A stretch of DNA of 64,000 nucleotides, taken from NCBI GenBank assembly GCA_017881265.1, contig JADGRA010000023.1:1-64000 (forward strand). Direction: 5' to 3'. This document shows, piece by piece, positions 63,479 to 64,000 of the stretch; positions within the stretch are counted from its first letter, which is position 1, and each line of letters begins with the position of its first letter. This DNA is from Myxococcaceae bacterium (GTDB taxonomy: Bacteria; Myxococcota; Myxococcia; Myxococcales; Myxococcaceae). Under the pieces are notes generated by a model. The model saw nothing but the letters and a program-made list of their open reading frames with translations. It had not been told where the DNA came from and ran no database searches. Position numbers and translations under genes: made by a program.

Positions 63479-64000
63479 ATGGAAGGGAAACCCGTGCTCG
63501 AGAATCTTGCCGACGAGGTGAAGCGCTCGCTGCGCAGTTGGACGGACACCCTCGCCGGGGAGCGGGCGGGTGCGCTGCGGACGTTGCGGCGGCCGGCCAA
63601 TGAATTCGGGGTGGACCGCTTCGGCTTCGACGTCGACTACCTGCTGGCCGCCGCCGCGCCCCTCATCTGGCTGTACAAGCACTACTTCCGGGTGGAGACG
63701 CACGGGATTGAGAAGGTCCCCAAGGGGCGCGTCCTGCTGGTGGCCAACCACGGCGGGCAGCTGCCGTTCGACGGGGCCATGGTGGGCATTTCCATGCTGC
63801 TGGAAGCCAACCCCCCCAGGGCCGTGCGCAGCATGACGGAGAAGTGGGCCGCGACGCTGCCCTTCGTCTCCACGGTCTTCGCCCGCAGCGGGCAGATTGT
63901 CGGCACGCCGGAGAATTGCCGCCGGCTGTTGGAGGCGGACGAGGCCGTCATGGTGTTTCCGGAGGGCGTCCGGGGCATCAGCAAGCTGTGGCCGCAGCGC
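63479..64000 (+). CDS. LPLAT-family acyltransferase, N-terminal part (cut by window edge)
   Basis: The first 174 codons, from ATG 63479. After a helical N-terminus comes the acyltransferase core: VANHGGQLPFDGAM, an expanded HxxxxD-type block I as in some MGAT-like and glycerol-lipid acyltransferases, then a block with FARSGQIVGTPENC and block III VFPEGVRG. These enzymes transfer fatty acyl chains to lysophospholipids or related alcohols. The C-terminus lies outside the window. It is downstream of glycan genes with a hairpin between, so probably a separate unit. Confidence 0.82.
   Translation, partial: MEGKPVLENLADEVKRSLRSWTDTLAGERAGALRTLRRPANEFGVDRFGFDVDYLLAAAAPLIWLYKHYFRVETHGIEKVPKGRVLLVANHGGQLPFDGAMVGISMLLEANPPRAVRSMTEKWAATLPFVSTVFARSGQIVGTPENCRRLLEADEAVMVFPEGVRGISKLWPQR

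Overview
The window reads as chromosome of a high-GC myxobacterium (phylum Myxococcota, probably suborder Cystobacterineae). The best support is an mglB-mglA pair whose products closely resemble, from memory, the Myxococcus xanthus polarity proteins, together with Glt/Nfs-type envelope proteins, including one with an AgmX/PglI C-terminal domain. Taxonomy below suborder is not resolved.

Layout. (1) 1-6.5 kb: mixed accessory DNA with a cut-off DUF1801 gene, a gene-poor stretch, a GFA-type zinc protein, a small membrane protein, and a P-type ATPase overlapping an AI-2E-type permease. (2) 6.5-16 kb: housekeeping genes: tRNA-Asn, an RsmB-type rRNA methyltransferase, an ArsR-SRPBCC-membrane protein operon, a secreted esterase, a murein-peptide recycling operon (LD-carboxypeptidase, SxxK hydrolase, Mpl), a thioredoxin-fold lipoprotein, an inositol-phosphatase-family enzyme and an Mpo1-like protein. 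(3) 15.9-21.5 kb: a peptide-modification-like locus with a nucleotidyltransferase, two PqqD-domain proteins that each end in a twin-arginine-like segment and a six-cysteine tail, and an HprK-like kinase, interrupted by an Ig-repeat lipoprotein on the other strand. (4) 21.5-27.4 kb: an RND tripartite efflux operon reading toward the kinase/PqqD genes with only a 21-bp gap.

(5) 27.5-41 kb: ten co-directional genes, mglB-mglA followed by Glt/Nfs-like periplasmic, TPR, FHA and outer-membrane proteins, ending in a short polysaccharide-export (OPX) lipoprotein directly behind an outer-membrane beta-barrel. This places a Ras-like polarity switch, a trans-envelope machine and a polysaccharide exit port in one array. 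(6) 41-49.6 kb: a prolyl-oligopeptidase-fold protein lacking its nucleophile serine, a DUF2721 protein, recR, ybaB, dnaX (tau C-terminus in another frame), a GT22-like mannosyltransferase, chrA, SRP RNA and two tRNA-Ser genes.

(7) 49.9-56.3 kb: tadA, a 4.2-kb island bounded by 43-bp direct copies of the tRNA-Arg(ACG) 3' half, tRNA-Arg(ACG), two more tRNA-Ser genes and serS. The backbone order serS, tRNA-Ser, tadA, SRP RNA, dnaX, ybaB, recR matches the order known in Bacillus subtilis. The four serine tRNAs here cover all serine codons. (8) 56.3-64 kb: a 1305-residue zinc-ribbon/GYF/TM/TPR protein resembling AgmX/GltJ in its cytoplasmic half, then an FAD oxidoreductase, a GT2 glycosyltransferase, a polysaccharide deacetylase and a cut-off acyltransferase.

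No CRISPR array, insertion sequence or recognisable integrase was seen.
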